A DNA stretch of 64,000 nucleotides from the NCBI GenBank assembly GCA_041905795.1, contig JAYRKL010000010.1, positions 1 through 64,000 of the forward strand. The letters run 5' to 3'. Both the position numbers and the translations under genes were made by a program. Below the pieces are notes generated by a model that saw nothing but the letters and a program-made list of their open reading frames with translations, ran no database searches and was not told where the DNA came from. The DNA is from SHVO01 sp041905795. Its GTDB lineage: Bacteria > Pseudomonadota > Alphaproteobacteria > Rhodospirillales > Rhodospirillaceae. Shown piece after piece: positions 41,983-50,673 of this stretch (within the stretch, counting starts at the first letter, position 1; each line of letters begins with the position of its first letter).

Positions 41983-44541
41983 TCACGCCCGCGCGGCCTT
42001 ACCGAAAAGCGCCAGCTTGGCCGCATCCAGCGCCATCAGGACCAGCACGCCCGCGCCCAGGACCACGAGAAGGTCGTGGACATGCAAGGGGCCGAACTGG
42101 AAAAGCGCCTGCACGAATGGGACCGAGAGCGTCAGGCCCAGGATAAAGACGGTCGCCGCGATCACATACATCAAGATGCGGTTTTTCCGCCGCAAGGCCG
42201 TCAGCACCGAAGACTCAAATGACCGGTTCACAAAAATCAGGCCGATGAAGCTCGCCACCAGGGAAAAGAACGACAGCGCGCGGACTTCGGTCTCGGGAAT
42301 CCCCTTGTGGAGCGCGAACACGAATATCGACGCGATCACCGCCAGGACCAGCACCCCCTGCAATACGCCCCACAAGATCATCCGCCGCGAAAACAGCGGT
42401 TCATGGGGGTCGCGCGGCGGGCGCTCCATGATGTTCTCCTCCTCGGGCTCGGCCTCGAACACCAATGAGCACACGGGATCGATGATCATCTCCAGGAAGG
42501 CGATGTGGACCGGCCCGAGAAGCAGCGGGAAGCCCGCGAGCAGCGGCAGCACCGCCATGCCCGCGATCGGGACGTGAACGGCGAAGATGAAGCCCATGGC
42601 CTTGCGCAGATTGTCGTAAATGCGCCGGCCCAGGGCGACGGCCCGGACCATCGACCCAAAGTCATCGTCCAGCAGCACGATGGAAGACGCCTCTCTGGCG
42701 ACGTCGGTTCCGCGTCCGCCCATCGCGATGCCGATATGCGCGGCCTTCAAGGCCGGCGCGTCGTTCACGCCGTCGCCCGTCATCGCCACCACCTCGCCGT
42801 TGGCCTTGAGGGCCTCGACAATCCGCAGCTTTTGATTCGGCATGATGCGCGCGAAGACGCTGGTGCCGGCGATGCGGCCGGACAGGGCGGCGCCGCTCAA
42901 GTCCGTCAGCTCGGCGCCGGTCATGACGGTCTCGGCCGGGATATTGGCTGCCGCCGCCATGGCGCGCGCGGTGGCGGGATAGTCGCCCGTGATCATCACC
43001 ACCCTGATGCCCGCGGACCGGCATTGCTTCACGGCGTCCGCCACGCCTGGACGCAGCGGATCGGCCAGCCCGACAAGACCCAGATACCGGAACGCGAACC
43101 CGGTCTGGGACTCCGGCCATGCGTCGCCGTCGAAAGAGGCCCGGGCGATGCCGAGAACGCGCATGCCGCGGTTGGCCATTTCGTCCACCTGGCGCTGCAT
43201 CTGGTCCCGCGCCGCCGGATCCAGCCGGCAAAGGCCGGCGATGGCTTCAGGCGCGCCTTTCGTGGCTATGAAGGTCCGGCCCGTGTCGCCATGCCGCCAG
43301 GCGTTGGACATGGCCAGAAGCTCGGGACGCAGTCCGTAGCTAAGGACCAGGGTGGCCGCATCCGGGACGCTTGCGGCGGCGCCATGGCGCCGAGCGTTCA
43401 ACGCATGAAACGCCTTCTCCATGGGATCGTGCGGGTCGACCGCGCTGCCCAGAGCGCCGATTTCCACAAGTTCGGCGAACGCTTCCGGCACGGGCGGCCC
43501 ACCTGTTTCCGCGATCCGACAAGCGGCGCCGTCCGCCCGGCGGAGTTCGGCGACCGACATCCGGTTCATCGTCAGCGTGCCGGTCTTGTCCGTACACAGG
43601 ACCGTGGCCGAACCCAAGGTCTCGATCGCCGAAGCGCGCCGCGTCAGGACCCGGGCTTTTGAAATACGCCATGCGCCCATGGCCAGGAACACGGTCATGA
43701 CGACCGGGAACTCCTCCGGCAGCATCGACATCCCCACCGCGATCCCGGCGAGGACCCCCTCAAGCCAGGCGCCCCTGAAAAACCCGTAAAGCGCCACGAC
43801 CAGGAGGGCGATCCCGCCGCCCAGCGCGCCGAACACCCGCACGACCCGCAACAACTGCTTTTGCAGCCGCGGCTGCTCCGGTTCCGCGTTCCGGATAGCG
43901 AGGCCGATCCGCCCGATCTCGCTGCGCACACCCGTGGCCGCAACCTCCGCCAGCGCGTGACCGCGCACGACCAGCGAGCCGGAATACACATACGGCAGAT
44001 CGTCACCCCCCGGCCGCGGGGCCGCGGCGGACGCCCCGGCCGAGACGCTCTTGCGGACGGGAACCGACTCGCCCGTGAGCAGGGATTCGTCCGTCAACAG
44101 ATCGCGCGCCTCGAGCAGGCGCGCGTCCGCCGGCACGCGGTCCCCTTCCGCCAGGAGCACCAGGTCGCCGCGGACAACATCACGTCCGGCAATACGGATG
44201 TGCACGCCGTCGCGGATCACCAGCGCCCGGGGACTGGTGAGGTCCCGCAAGCTTTCGAGCACACGCTCGGTCCGCGACTCCTGCACGACCGTGATCACGA
44301 TGGACAACGACGCGAACACGATGAGAAGAAGCGCTTCCTGCGCGCTCCCGAGCGCCAGATAGATCACGCCCCCCGCCAGCAGCAGAAGCAGCATGGGCTC
44401 CCTGAGGACATCAAGGACGATGCGAAGAAAATTGCGCCGCTCGGCGGACGGAAGTTCGTTCGGCCCGTCCGCGGCCAGCCGCGCCGCCGCCGCGGGTGAA
44501 CTCAAACCCTGGCGTGATGCGACCGGACTGACGTCAGGCAT
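41983..44541 (-). CDS. Cation-translocating P-type ATPase (P2-like)
   Basis: 852-residue ion pump. Visible parts: N-terminal cation-ATPase box (LSSPAAAARLAADGPNELP), actuator TGES (LTDESLLTGESVPVR), phosphorylated Asp318 in LCTDKTGTLTMN, N-domain KGAPEAI, TGDYPATARAMA and MTGDGVNDAPALKAAHIGIAMG hinge. A C-terminal membrane block follows. The TM4 ion motif reads MLPEEFPVVMT rather than the calcium-pump PEGLP, so the ion is uncertain (Ca, Mg or another divalent, or H+). It is not heavy-metal type: there is no CPC and no metal-binding head. Monocistronic. Confidence 0.92.
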   Translation of the reverse strand: MPDVSPVASRQGLSSPAAAARLAADGPNELPSAERRNFLRIVLDVLREPMLLLLLAGGVIYLALGSAQEALLLIVFASLSIVITVVQESRTERVLESLRDLTSPRALVIRDGVHIRIAGRDVVRGDLVLLAEGDRVPADARLLEARDLLTDESLLTGESVPVRKSVSAGASAAAPRPGGDDLPYVYSGSLVVRGHALAEVAATGVRSEIGRIGLAIRNAEPEQPRLQKQLLRVVRVFGALGGGIALLVVALYGFFRGAWLEGVLAGIAVGMSMLPEEFPVVMTVFLAMGAWRISKARVLTRRASAIETLGSATVLCTDKTGTLTMNRMSVAELRRADGAACRIAETGGPPVPEAFAELVEIGALGSAVDPHDPMEKAFHALNARRHGAAASVPDAATLVLSYGLRPELLAMSNAWRHGDTGRTFIATKGAPEAIAGLCRLDPAARDQMQRQVDEMANRGMRVLGIARASFDGDAWPESQTGFAFRYLGLVGLADPLRPGVADAVKQCRSAGIRVVMITGDYPATARAMAAAANIPAETVMTGAELTDLSGAALSGRIAGTSVFARIMPNQKLRIVEALKANGEVVAMTGDGVNDAPALKAAHIGIAMGGRGTDVAREASSIVLLDDDFGSMVRAVALGRRIYDNLRKAMGFIFAVHVPIAGMAVLPLLAGFPLLLGPVHIAFLEMIIDPVCSLVFEAEPEEENIMERPPRDPHEPLFSRRMILWGVLQGVLVLAVIASIFVFALHKGIPETEVRALSFFSLVASFIGLIFVNRSFESSVLTALRRKNRILMYVIAATVFILGLTLSVPFVQALFQFGPLHVHDLLVVLGAGVLVLMALDAAKLALFGKAARA

Positions 44542-44566
44542 AGGCTTTCATCACGGTTGATCGGCT

Positions 44567-44629
44567 TGGCCGCATTTTCCACGATCAACCGGCGTCCACG
44601 TCATCGGGCGCGTCATCCGGCAACGCTCT
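44567..44629 (+). repeat. Degenerate dispersed repeat, copy E
   Basis: TTGGCCGCATTTTCC, a CCGGCGTCCAC loop and a final ACGCTCT match the second half of copy B but with many differences. It lies between the P-type ATPase start and the hypothetical gene ending at 44613, overlapping that gene's 3' end. Confidence 0.4.
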
Positions 44630-45146
44630 CACGGCCGCCGTCCCACCAACCGAAGAACGCATGGGTGATGGCCACGCCGAGACCGCGCATGAACTGGGCT
44701 TCCTCCTCGGTCTCGGGCGCGCGGTCGAGGATGTTCCAGGCCACCCACAGGCCGATGGAATCCGAGGTGACAAAGCGCGGATCGTGGGGCCGCGCCGACA
44801 GGGCCTCGAAGTTGCGGCCGAAGAATTCCTTGCAATCCTCGAAGGCCGCGAGCGCGTTGGCGTTCAGCTCCAGGAGCATCTCGGTCACGCGGCCCATGAG
44901 CCTGGTCTCGCGCGCCTGCCCGACGCCCATGTTCTGCAAGCGCGCGGCGGCGATATAGACCGCGGCGATGGAGAACACGATCTCCCACCACGCCTCGTCC
45001 TCGGGCGTGGCGATGAATTTGGCCAGGAAGGGGAATTTGGCCAGGGCGGACTCGCGTGCCGGCTTGGCCATGGCCTTGGCGGCGGCGACGAGGATATCCG
45101 CCCGGATCGCCAGCGGGTCGTCGTCGTTCTGAGGCGCCTGAGTCAT
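44613..45146 (-). CDS. Hypothetical cytosolic protein
   Basis: 177-residue protein, mostly helical, with no membrane segment and no motif I recognise. Fragments include KFPFLAKFIATPEDEAWWEIV, MGRVTEMLLELNANAL and FFGWWDGG. ATG 45146 (MTQAPQNDDDPL) is preferred over 45164 because the sequence before it reads like leader DNA. Its 3' end overlaps a degenerate dispersed repeat, which may have supplied the last codons. Confidence 0.7.
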   Translation of the reverse strand: MTQAPQNDDDPLAIRADILVAAAKAMAKPARESALAKFPFLAKFIATPEDEAWWEIVFSIAAVYIAAARLQNMGVGQARETRLMGRVTEMLLELNANALAAFEDCKEFFGRNFEALSARPHDPRFVTSDSIGLWVAWNILDRAPETEEEAQFMRGLGVAITHAFFGWWDGGRESVAG

Positions 45147-45201
45147 GCCGTCCCCATAGCACATCGGCCGCGGGGATGCGCGGAATACCTTCCAGCGCCT
45201 A

Positions 45202-45903
45202 CTACTTCTTGTCCTTCGGATACACCAGCGCCGGCTCGGCGCGGTAGAGCGCCGGGTACATTTTCGCCAACTCCTGCACCTTGGGGATGTCGTTGTAGGC
45301 GATATACGGCTGGGTCGGGTACAGGGTGAGATAATCCTGGTGATAGGCCTCGGCGGGATAGAACGCCTTGCCGGGTTCGATCTTGGTGACGATGGCGGCC
45401 TTGTAAACCCGCGCCTGGTTGAGCTGCGCGATATAGGCCTTCACCACCTCGGCCTGGTCGGCGTTGGCCGGGAACACCGCCGAGCGGTACTGGGTGCCGC
45501 GGTCCGGCCCCTGCCGGTTGAGCTGGGTGGGATCGTGCGCCACCGAGAAATATATCTGCAGCAGCTTGCCGAGCGAAACCTGCTTGGGGTCGTAGGTGAT
45601 CTTCACCGATTCCGCGTGGCCGGTGTCGCCGCCGCTGACTTTTTCGTACTCGGCCGTATGCGACATGCCGCCGGCGTAACCGGAGACCGCGCCGGTGACA
45701 CCCTTCACATGCTGGAACACGCCCTGCACGCCCCAGAAGCAGCCGCCCGCCAGCACGATGCTCTCGGCGGCGCCGGACGCCGCCGGGCCTCCGCCTTTTT
45801 CATCGAGCGCGGGCGCGGGGATCTTGGTGAACTCTTCCGCCGTCGCCGGGCCGGACAAAAGGGCCGTCACGGCGGCGGCGGCATACAGGTTGCGCAGGGT
45901 CAT
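45202..45903 (-). CDS. msrA: Periplasmic peptide-methionine (S)-S-oxide reductase MsrA
   Basis: Reduces the S epimer of methionine sulfoxide in proteins. 233 residues with a signal peptide (YAAAAVTALLSGPATA), so periplasmic. Catalytic Cys55 is in LAGGCFWGVQ, with GTQYRSAVF and YHQDYL marking the substrate pocket. No other Cys exists in the protein, so the usual C-terminal resolving Cys is absent and an outside thiol must reduce the sulfenic acid. AAGGAGAT before 45903 sets the start. It is the last gene of msrB-dipZ-msrA, 11 nt after dipZ. Confidence 0.95.
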   Translation of the reverse strand: MTLRNLYAAAAVTALLSGPATAEEFTKIPAPALDEKGGGPAASGAAESIVLAGGCFWGVQGVFQHVKGVTGAVSGYAGGMSHTAEYEKVSGGDTGHAESVKITYDPKQVSLGKLLQIYFSVAHDPTQLNRQGPDRGTQYRSAVFPANADQAEVVKAYIAQLNQARVYKAAIVTKIEPGKAFYPAEAYHQDYLTLYPTQPYIAYNDIPKVQELAKMYPALYRAEPALVYPKDKK

Positions 45904-45914
45904 CGGGATCTCCT

Positions 45915-47798
45915 TCAACCGAAGGTGAAAGCGTACGCCTGGGCGCCGCCGTCGATAAAGTGGATTTCGAAGGTACGGTCGTCCACCGCGCCCTTCTGGC
46001 GGATCAATTGATACAGCTGCTGGCCGGTGATCGTACCCTGCCCGTCCGCGGTCACATCCACGCCGTGGTCGTCGCCGGGGGGCTTGCCGTCGATGGTGAC
46101 CTTGAAGCGCACGGGTTTACCGTCCGCGCCCGGACCCAGCACCAGGTGCAGGTCGCGGGCGTGGAAGCGGAACACGATGCCGCCGCCGGGTGCGTTCAGG
46201 GCGGCGTGTTCGGCGCCCACGGTCCAATTGCCCTTGAGGCCCCATTCGTTGAGGCGCGGATCGCCGTCGGCGTAGACATGGCCGGCGTCCTTCACCGCGC
46301 CGCCGGGCGAAACGAAATTCTCGGCGCGGTCATAGCCGACATAGGTCTCGGGCGAAGCCACGTCGGCGCCGCTGGCGGGCGCTTCGGCGCCGGTGGCGTT
46401 CACCGCCACCGTGCCGGCCGCGACGTTGGCGGCGCCGGCCTCGGCCAGCAGTTTCTGGATGATGCGTTCGGAACCGTCGTAGTCGCCCTCGCCGAAGTGG
46501 TGATGGCGGATCACGCCCTGGGCGTCGATGAAGTAGTGCGCCGGCCAATAGGCGTTGTTGAACGCCTTCCACACCGTCAGATCGTTATCGACCGCGACCG
46601 GATACGTGATCTTCAGGTTGCCGATGGCGCGCTTCACGTTGCCGATGCTTTTCTCGAAAGCGAACTCAGGCGCATGAACACCGATCACCACCAGGCCCTG
46701 GTCCTTGTACTTCTCCGCCCAGGCGCGCACGTAGGGGATGGCGCGCAGGCAGTTGATGCAGGAATAGGTCCAGAAATCCACCAGCACCACCTTGCCCTTG
46801 AGGCTTTCAGTGGTGAGCGGCGGGGAATTGAGCCATTCGGTGACGCCGGCGAGTTGCGGCATCGGTCCCTCGGGCGCGAGTTCTTCTTTCGGCGCAGTGG
46901 CCCCTTTCATGGCCATCGCGCCCCCAGGCGCGTTACTCATCATGGCGTTGTTGGACATCATCGCGCCGCCCGACTCAGGCTTCATCATCATGGTCGGCGG
47001 GCCGGCGGGTTCCATGGTCATGGTGCCGCCGCCCTGCATCATCGTGGTGTCGCCGCCGATCATCTTGGGCGCCGTGGGCGGAGACTGACCGAACGCATCG
47101 AGCAGCTTCTGCTCCACCGCCGCCGTATTGGCCGCGGAGATCCGGGTGAGCAAGCCGGTGTCGAGGCCGAGGAAGATCGCCGCCACCGCCGCCAGCACGA
47201 AAGCCCCAAGGCCGCGGCGCAGCCATGCGCCGGCATGCAGCGAGCCTTTCATGGCGGCGAATACGCGCCCGCCCAGGAGCAACGCCGCCGCCAGCGCGGT
47301 CGTAGCGCCCAGCGCATAAGCGAACAGCAGCACCGCCGTCATGGCGCTGGCGCCTTGCAGGGCGGCGCCGGTGAGGATCAGGCCCAGCACCGGCCCGGCG
47401 CAGGGCGCCCACAACAAACCGGTGGCCGCGCCCAGCAATACCGAAGATCCCACGCCAGGCTCGCGGCCGGCGTTCTCCGAGAGTCGCGACCCCAACGCCA
47501 CCAGCGGGCGGGTCATGCGGTCCGAGAGCGCGGGGAACAGGAGTGCCAGTCCGAACAGCGCCATCAGCGCCAGCGCGGCATAGCGCGCATAGTCATTGGC
47601 CGAGACCACCCAGGCCCCGCCCACCGCGCCCAGGACGGCGACGCCGGCGAAGGTGACCGCCATACCCAGCAGCAGCGGCAGGCCGCTTTTCACAAAAGGC
47701 CGGTCCGCGCGCGCAAACACGAACGGCAGCACCGGCAGGATGCATGGGCTGACGATGGTCAGCACACCCGCGAGATAGGCGAGCAGGACAAGGATCAT
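45915..47798 (-). CDS. DipZ-like transmembrane thiol transporter (CcdA-thioredoxin-CTD fusion)
   Basis: 627 residues. N-terminal CcdA-type domain with about six membrane helices and the redox pair Cys19 (IVSPCILPV) and Cys133 (LWAPCAGPV). A linker (246-297) holds 14 Met in 52 residues, in MM and MMM runs. A periplasmic TlpA-like thioredoxin has C347-I-N-C350 (TYSCINCLRAIP), then a C-terminal beta domain of DipZ type (about 480-627). It would move electrons from cytoplasmic thioredoxin to periplasmic partners. It directly abuts msrB and precedes msrA, so methionine-sulfoxide reductases are the probable partners, as ScsB/DsbD-type systems do elsewhere. 'Cytochrome biogenesis' is the usual automatic label and is less apt here. 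Confidence 0.92.
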   Translation of the reverse strand: MILVLLAYLAGVLTIVSPCILPVLPFVFARADRPFVKSGLPLLLGMAVTFAGVAVLGAVGGAWVVSANDYARYAALALMALFGLALLFPALSDRMTRPLVALGSRLSENAGREPGVGSSVLLGAATGLLWAPCAGPVLGLILTGAALQGASAMTAVLLFAYALGATTALAAALLLGGRVFAAMKGSLHAGAWLRRGLGAFVLAAVAAIFLGLDTGLLTRISAANTAAVEQKLLDAFGQSPPTAPKMIGGDTTMMQGGGTMTMEPAGPPTMMMKPESGGAMMSNNAMMSNAPGGAMAMKGATAPKEELAPEGPMPQLAGVTEWLNSPPLTTESLKGKVVLVDFWTYSCINCLRAIPYVRAWAEKYKDQGLVVIGVHAPEFAFEKSIGNVKRAIGNLKITYPVAVDNDLTVWKAFNNAYWPAHYFIDAQGVIRHHHFGEGDYDGSERIIQKLLAEAGAANVAAGTVAVNATGAEAPASGADVASPETYVGYDRAENFVSPGGAVKDAGHVYADGDPRLNEWGLKGNWTVGAEHAALNAPGGGIVFRFHARDLHLVLGPGADGKPVRFKVTIDGKPPGDDHGVDVTADGQGTITGQQLYQLIRQKGAVDDRTFEIHFIDGGAQAYAFTFG

Positions 47799-48266
47799 TT
47801 ACGCTTCCACGGGACGGAACTTGAGCGCCAGGCCGTTCATGCAATAGCGCAGGCCGGTGGGCTTGGGGCCGTCGTCGAACACATGGCCCAGGTGGCCGCC
47901 GCAGCGGCTGCAATGCACCGCCGTGCGTTGCATGCCGAAGGTGCGGTCGTCGGTGGTGCCCACGGCCTTGGGCAGCGGCTGGTAGAAGCTGGGCCAGCCG
48001 GTGCCGCTCTCGAACTTGGTGGACGAGGAGAAGTTGTCCAGGTCGCAGCCGGCGCAGGAGAACGTGCCGCGGCGGTGCTCCTTGTTGAGCGGGCTGGAGC
48101 CCGGGCGCTCGGTGGCGGCCTCGCGCAGCACCGCGAACTGCTCGGGCGTCAGCAGCTTTTTCCACTCCGCGTCGGTATGGGTGACGGCGAAGGTCTCAGC
48201 CGCGAAACCGGGACGGATCAAAGCCAGGGTTGCACCCGAGGCCAGGAGAGCGCGCCGTGTCAGCAT
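47799..48266 (-). CDS. msrB: Tat-exported peptide-methionine (R)-S-oxide reductase MsrB
   Basis: Reduces the R epimer of methionine sulfoxide. 155 residues with a twin-arginine signal (TRRALLASGATLALI). The zinc site is four Cys (FSCAGC and VHCSRCGGHLG); catalytic Cys is in GLRYCMNGLALKF. Resolving Cys positions carry Ser/Thr, so an external reductant is needed. Tat export fits a zinc protein that folds before transport. AGGAGGA before the ATG is the strongest ribosome site in the operon. It is the first gene; its stop is immediately followed by the dipZ ATG. Confidence 0.95.
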   Translation of the reverse strand: MLTRRALLASGATLALIRPGFAAETFAVTHTDAEWKKLLTPEQFAVLREAATERPGSSPLNKEHRRGTFSCAGCDLDNFSSSTKFESGTGWPSFYQPLPKAVGTTDDRTFGMQRTAVHCSRCGGHLGHVFDDGPKPTGLRYCMNGLALKFRPVEA

Positions 48267-48301
48267 GGGAATCCTCCTCTTTATATATGGGGGTTATACC
48301 A

Positions 48302-48325
48302 CGATATATCCGCTGGAATATATCG
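48302..48325. promoter_or_regulatory. Palindrome upstream of msrB
   Basis: CGATATATCC (48302-48311), a 4-nt spacer, and GAATATATCG (48316-48325) form a dyad with one mismatch, about 36 nt before the msrB ATG. The size and symmetry are those of a repressor operator, and it lies in the AT-rich promoter gap shared with the divergent gene at 48383. Confidence 0.5.
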
Positions 48326-48382
48326 CGGCGGATGGTGTTAAATCGGCCCATCACGCCGCTGTGAAAGCCCTTTGGGACTATC

Positions 48383-48838
48383 ATGAAGCTGTTGCTGTTC
48401 ACCTGCGCCGGGTCGTTTTCCGTGGACCAGCAAAGCAATGCGGTCAGCGTGTTCAATATCGTCGAGCGTATTGTGGCGCCGGCTTTCCCGTGCGGCCTGC
48501 CGGATGTCACCCTGGTGGCCATGGTGCGGCGCGACGACCGCGGCCCCGACTTGGCGCTGCGGCTGGTGGCGACGCTCGGCGAGCACACCCTGATCGACAC
48601 GCCGTTCGAGATGAAATTCCCGGCCCCCTTTTCAGAGGACGGCCGTCTGGCGCGCGGCTTCGGCCGCCTCGCCGGATTGCCGGTACCCGGAGCGGGCACC
48701 CTGTCGTTCCAGCTGTGGCGCGGCAACCAGAAATGGGGCGAGTGGTGCGTGGAGATGGTGGAAGCGCGCGCCGAGGCGCAGCCCGAGCCGATCCCAGCGC
48801 CGCCGGCACCGGTCCGCAAGCCGGCGCTGCTCAACTAG
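48383..48838 (+). CDS. Hypothetical protein (possibly DUF6941-like)
   Basis: 151-residue cytosolic protein, beta-rich, with LFTCAGSFSVDQQSNAVSVF at the start followed by a hydrophobic strand (DVTLVAMVRR) and a Pro/Ala-rich C-terminus. The opening 'sensing of species S-V-D... lS-x-f-n-i-x-E' pattern resembles DUF6941 proteins, of unknown function; this match is from memory and weak. It ends directly in a dispersed repeat whose first bases supply the TAG stop region. Confidence 0.65.
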   Translation: MKLLLFTCAGSFSVDQQSNAVSVFNIVERIVAPAFPCGLPDVTLVAMVRRDDRGPDLALRLVATLGEHTLIDTPFEMKFPAPFSEDGRLARGFGRLAGLPVPGAGTLSFQLWRGNQKWGEWCVEMVEARAEAQPEPIPAPPAPVRKPALLN

Positions 48839-48941
48839 AGCATTTTCCGATGAAGTGGATGCCGGTTCATCGCAGAAAATGAGACCAAACCAAAAAAGAC
48901 TAGAGAATGATCCCGATTCAATATGACTCGATCATGCTCTA
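48837..48941 (-). repeat. Composite dispersed repeat, copy C (inverted relative to copy B)
   Basis: Reverse complement of the 41042-41151 element with only a few differences (for example the GAGACC and AAAAAAGACTAGAGAATG stretches). B and C are thus a 105-nt inverted pair about 7.7 kb apart, bracketing the PhnA-like, P-type ATPase and Msr genes. Confidence 0.8.
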
Positions 48942-49002
48942 GCGGCGGTCCATTTGATTCCTGTCATGCGCTTTCATCCAAGCGCGCCGGATAACCGGAT
49001 GA

Positions 49003-50673
49003 TCAAGGCGCGAGGCGCGCCATCAAGGTCTGCTGTTTTCCCTTCAGCCACGACGGCTGCGGAAACGTGCGCGGACCGGCGACGTCGCGCATCGCCACCT
49101 TCTGCGGCATGACACAGGTGTCGCTGCCTGTGAACCCGAGCCGAAGGTGCACATCCAGGTGATGACCGCCCGCCGGGTACTGACGCCACAGGCAATAGTC
49201 CGCCGCCAGCTTGTCTTCCAGCAGCTTGCGCCGGTCGGGGCTGACCGCGTCGGGATTGATGGGACGCGACACCACGATCACATCCTGGCCGTTGTTCAGC
49301 ACACGCGCCATTTCCGCAGGGCCGTCGAAGCCGAAAGATTCGGCGTTGATGTCACGGATCAGGTGATCGGCCAGCGGATATCTGGTCGGCAGCGGGATGC
49401 CGGTCAGGAGGTGCAGCAGCGTGTGGGAGTTGAACACGTACATCGAGTGCGCGCCGACGGCGGTGATGTCGCGGGCCACGATGGAAGGCATGTGCTTGCC
49501 GCCGTTGTTGTCTACCCCCAGCGACCGCACGCCGACATAGCCGGTGAGCGCCATGCCGAGCAGCAGCGCGCTGGTGACGACGGCGCGGCGCGGCGCGCCT
49601 TTACCGTGGATGGCCGCGGCGGCCATGAGTGCCAGCGGCAGCACGGCTTCGTAGAAGTAATGATCGGCGAATTGCAACTGGACGGCGCCGCCGACCATGG
49701 CGGCGGCAAACCACGCCGCCATGAAGCGCGGCACCCAGCCGCCCTTGGATCGCGCGCCACGCAGGTATTCGATGCCGGGCGCCATCAGGGGCGCCAAGGC
49801 GAACAGGATCAGGCCCACGCGGCTGGCCAGCACCGGCAGCGGATCGTGGGTCATGGCGCGGGTGGCGTTGGCGGTGAAAGTGTAGAACATGAAGGTCGCG
49901 CCCTGTCCCAGGGCCGCGTAGTAGCCGATGGCCGCCAGGGTCGGCGCGAGGCCGCCGGCTATGAGCACGAGCGCGCCCGCAATGGCCGGCACGCGGATGT
50001 GCGCGCCGCGCCGATGCACATGCCAGGCGGCGTGCAGGTAGAACAGGCCGAAGGACGCGCATTCGAACACGGTGACGTATTTGATCTGCAAGGACAGGCC
50101 CAAGAGCAGCCCGGCCGCGCCGAGCCTGGCCACGGAGGGCGCCTTGCCGGTATTGAGTGCCGCGATCTCGGTCATGATCAGCAGCGCGCCGCCCGCCAGC
50201 ATGGGCGCGTAGAACACCGGGCCTTGCGAGGCGTCGCCGCCCAGGAGGATGGCGTAGCCGGAGAACAAGAGGCCGCAGACCATGCCGCCCCAGCGGCCCA
50301 CGCCCAGGAAGGTCTCGGCGGTGCGCGCCAGCAGCCAGGCCGCGGCGAAGGTGGCGATCGCGGCCAAAAGGCGGGCGCCGGCGATGGGATCGGCGAACAG
50401 CAGGCCGGCGACGGCGTGAAGGCCGTAGAGCCCGAGCGGCTTGTTGTCGACGATGCCGAGATGCGGCGGCGTGCCGTGCAGCCAAGCCTGGCCCATCAGG
50501 TGATAGACCGACTCATCGACATTGATGACGTCGAAGCTGAAGGACGGCCACCGCAGCAGGAACACCCCAGCCGCCAGCAGCAGCACCGGCGCGGCGCGGT
50601 TCACGGCGGCGAAGATTTCGGAGAAAACATCGGCGCGCGGCGCGATTGAGCGCGCCTGAACAAGACTATTCAT
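49003..50673 (-). CDS. GT39-type membrane glycosyltransferase (GT-C fold)
   Basis: 556-residue membrane protein with about 11 hydrophobic segments after an N-terminal cytoplasmic stretch. The first periplasmic loop has FDVINVDESVYHLMGQAWLH, where the D-E pair is the GT-C metal/polyprenyl-sugar motif. IVDNKPLGLYGLH follows. The C-terminal 150 residues are soluble and periplasmic, with two Cys (DYCLWRQ and SDTCVMP). Related enzymes (ArnT, PMT) move sugars from polyprenyl phosphate to lipid A or proteins. The acceptor here is unknown. Confidence 0.88.
   Translation of the reverse strand: MNSLVQARSIAPRADVFSEIFAAVNRAAPVLLLAAGVFLLRWPSFSFDVINVDESVYHLMGQAWLHGTPPHLGIVDNKPLGLYGLHAVAGLLFADPIAGARLLAAIATFAAAWLLARTAETFLGVGRWGGMVCGLLFSGYAILLGGDASQGPVFYAPMLAGGALLIMTEIAALNTGKAPSVARLGAAGLLLGLSLQIKYVTVFECASFGLFYLHAAWHVHRRGAHIRVPAIAGALVLIAGGLAPTLAAIGYYAALGQGATFMFYTFTANATRAMTHDPLPVLASRVGLILFALAPLMAPGIEYLRGARSKGGWVPRFMAAWFAAAMVGGAVQLQFADHYFYEAVLPLALMAAAAIHGKGAPRRAVVTSALLLGMALTGYVGVRSLGVDNNGGKHMPSIVARDITAVGAHSMYVFNSHTLLHLLTGIPLPTRYPLADHLIRDINAESFGFDGPAEMARVLNNGQDVIVVSRPINPDAVSPDRRKLLEDKLAADYCLWRQYPAGGHHLDVHLRLGFTGSDTCVMPQKVAMRDVAGPRTFPQPSWLKGKQQTLMARLAP

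Noticed and set aside
46027..48341. Plus-strand open frame of 793 codons across the Msr operon
   Set aside because: Antisense shadow of dipZ and msrB; His/Arg/Gly/Gln low complexity.
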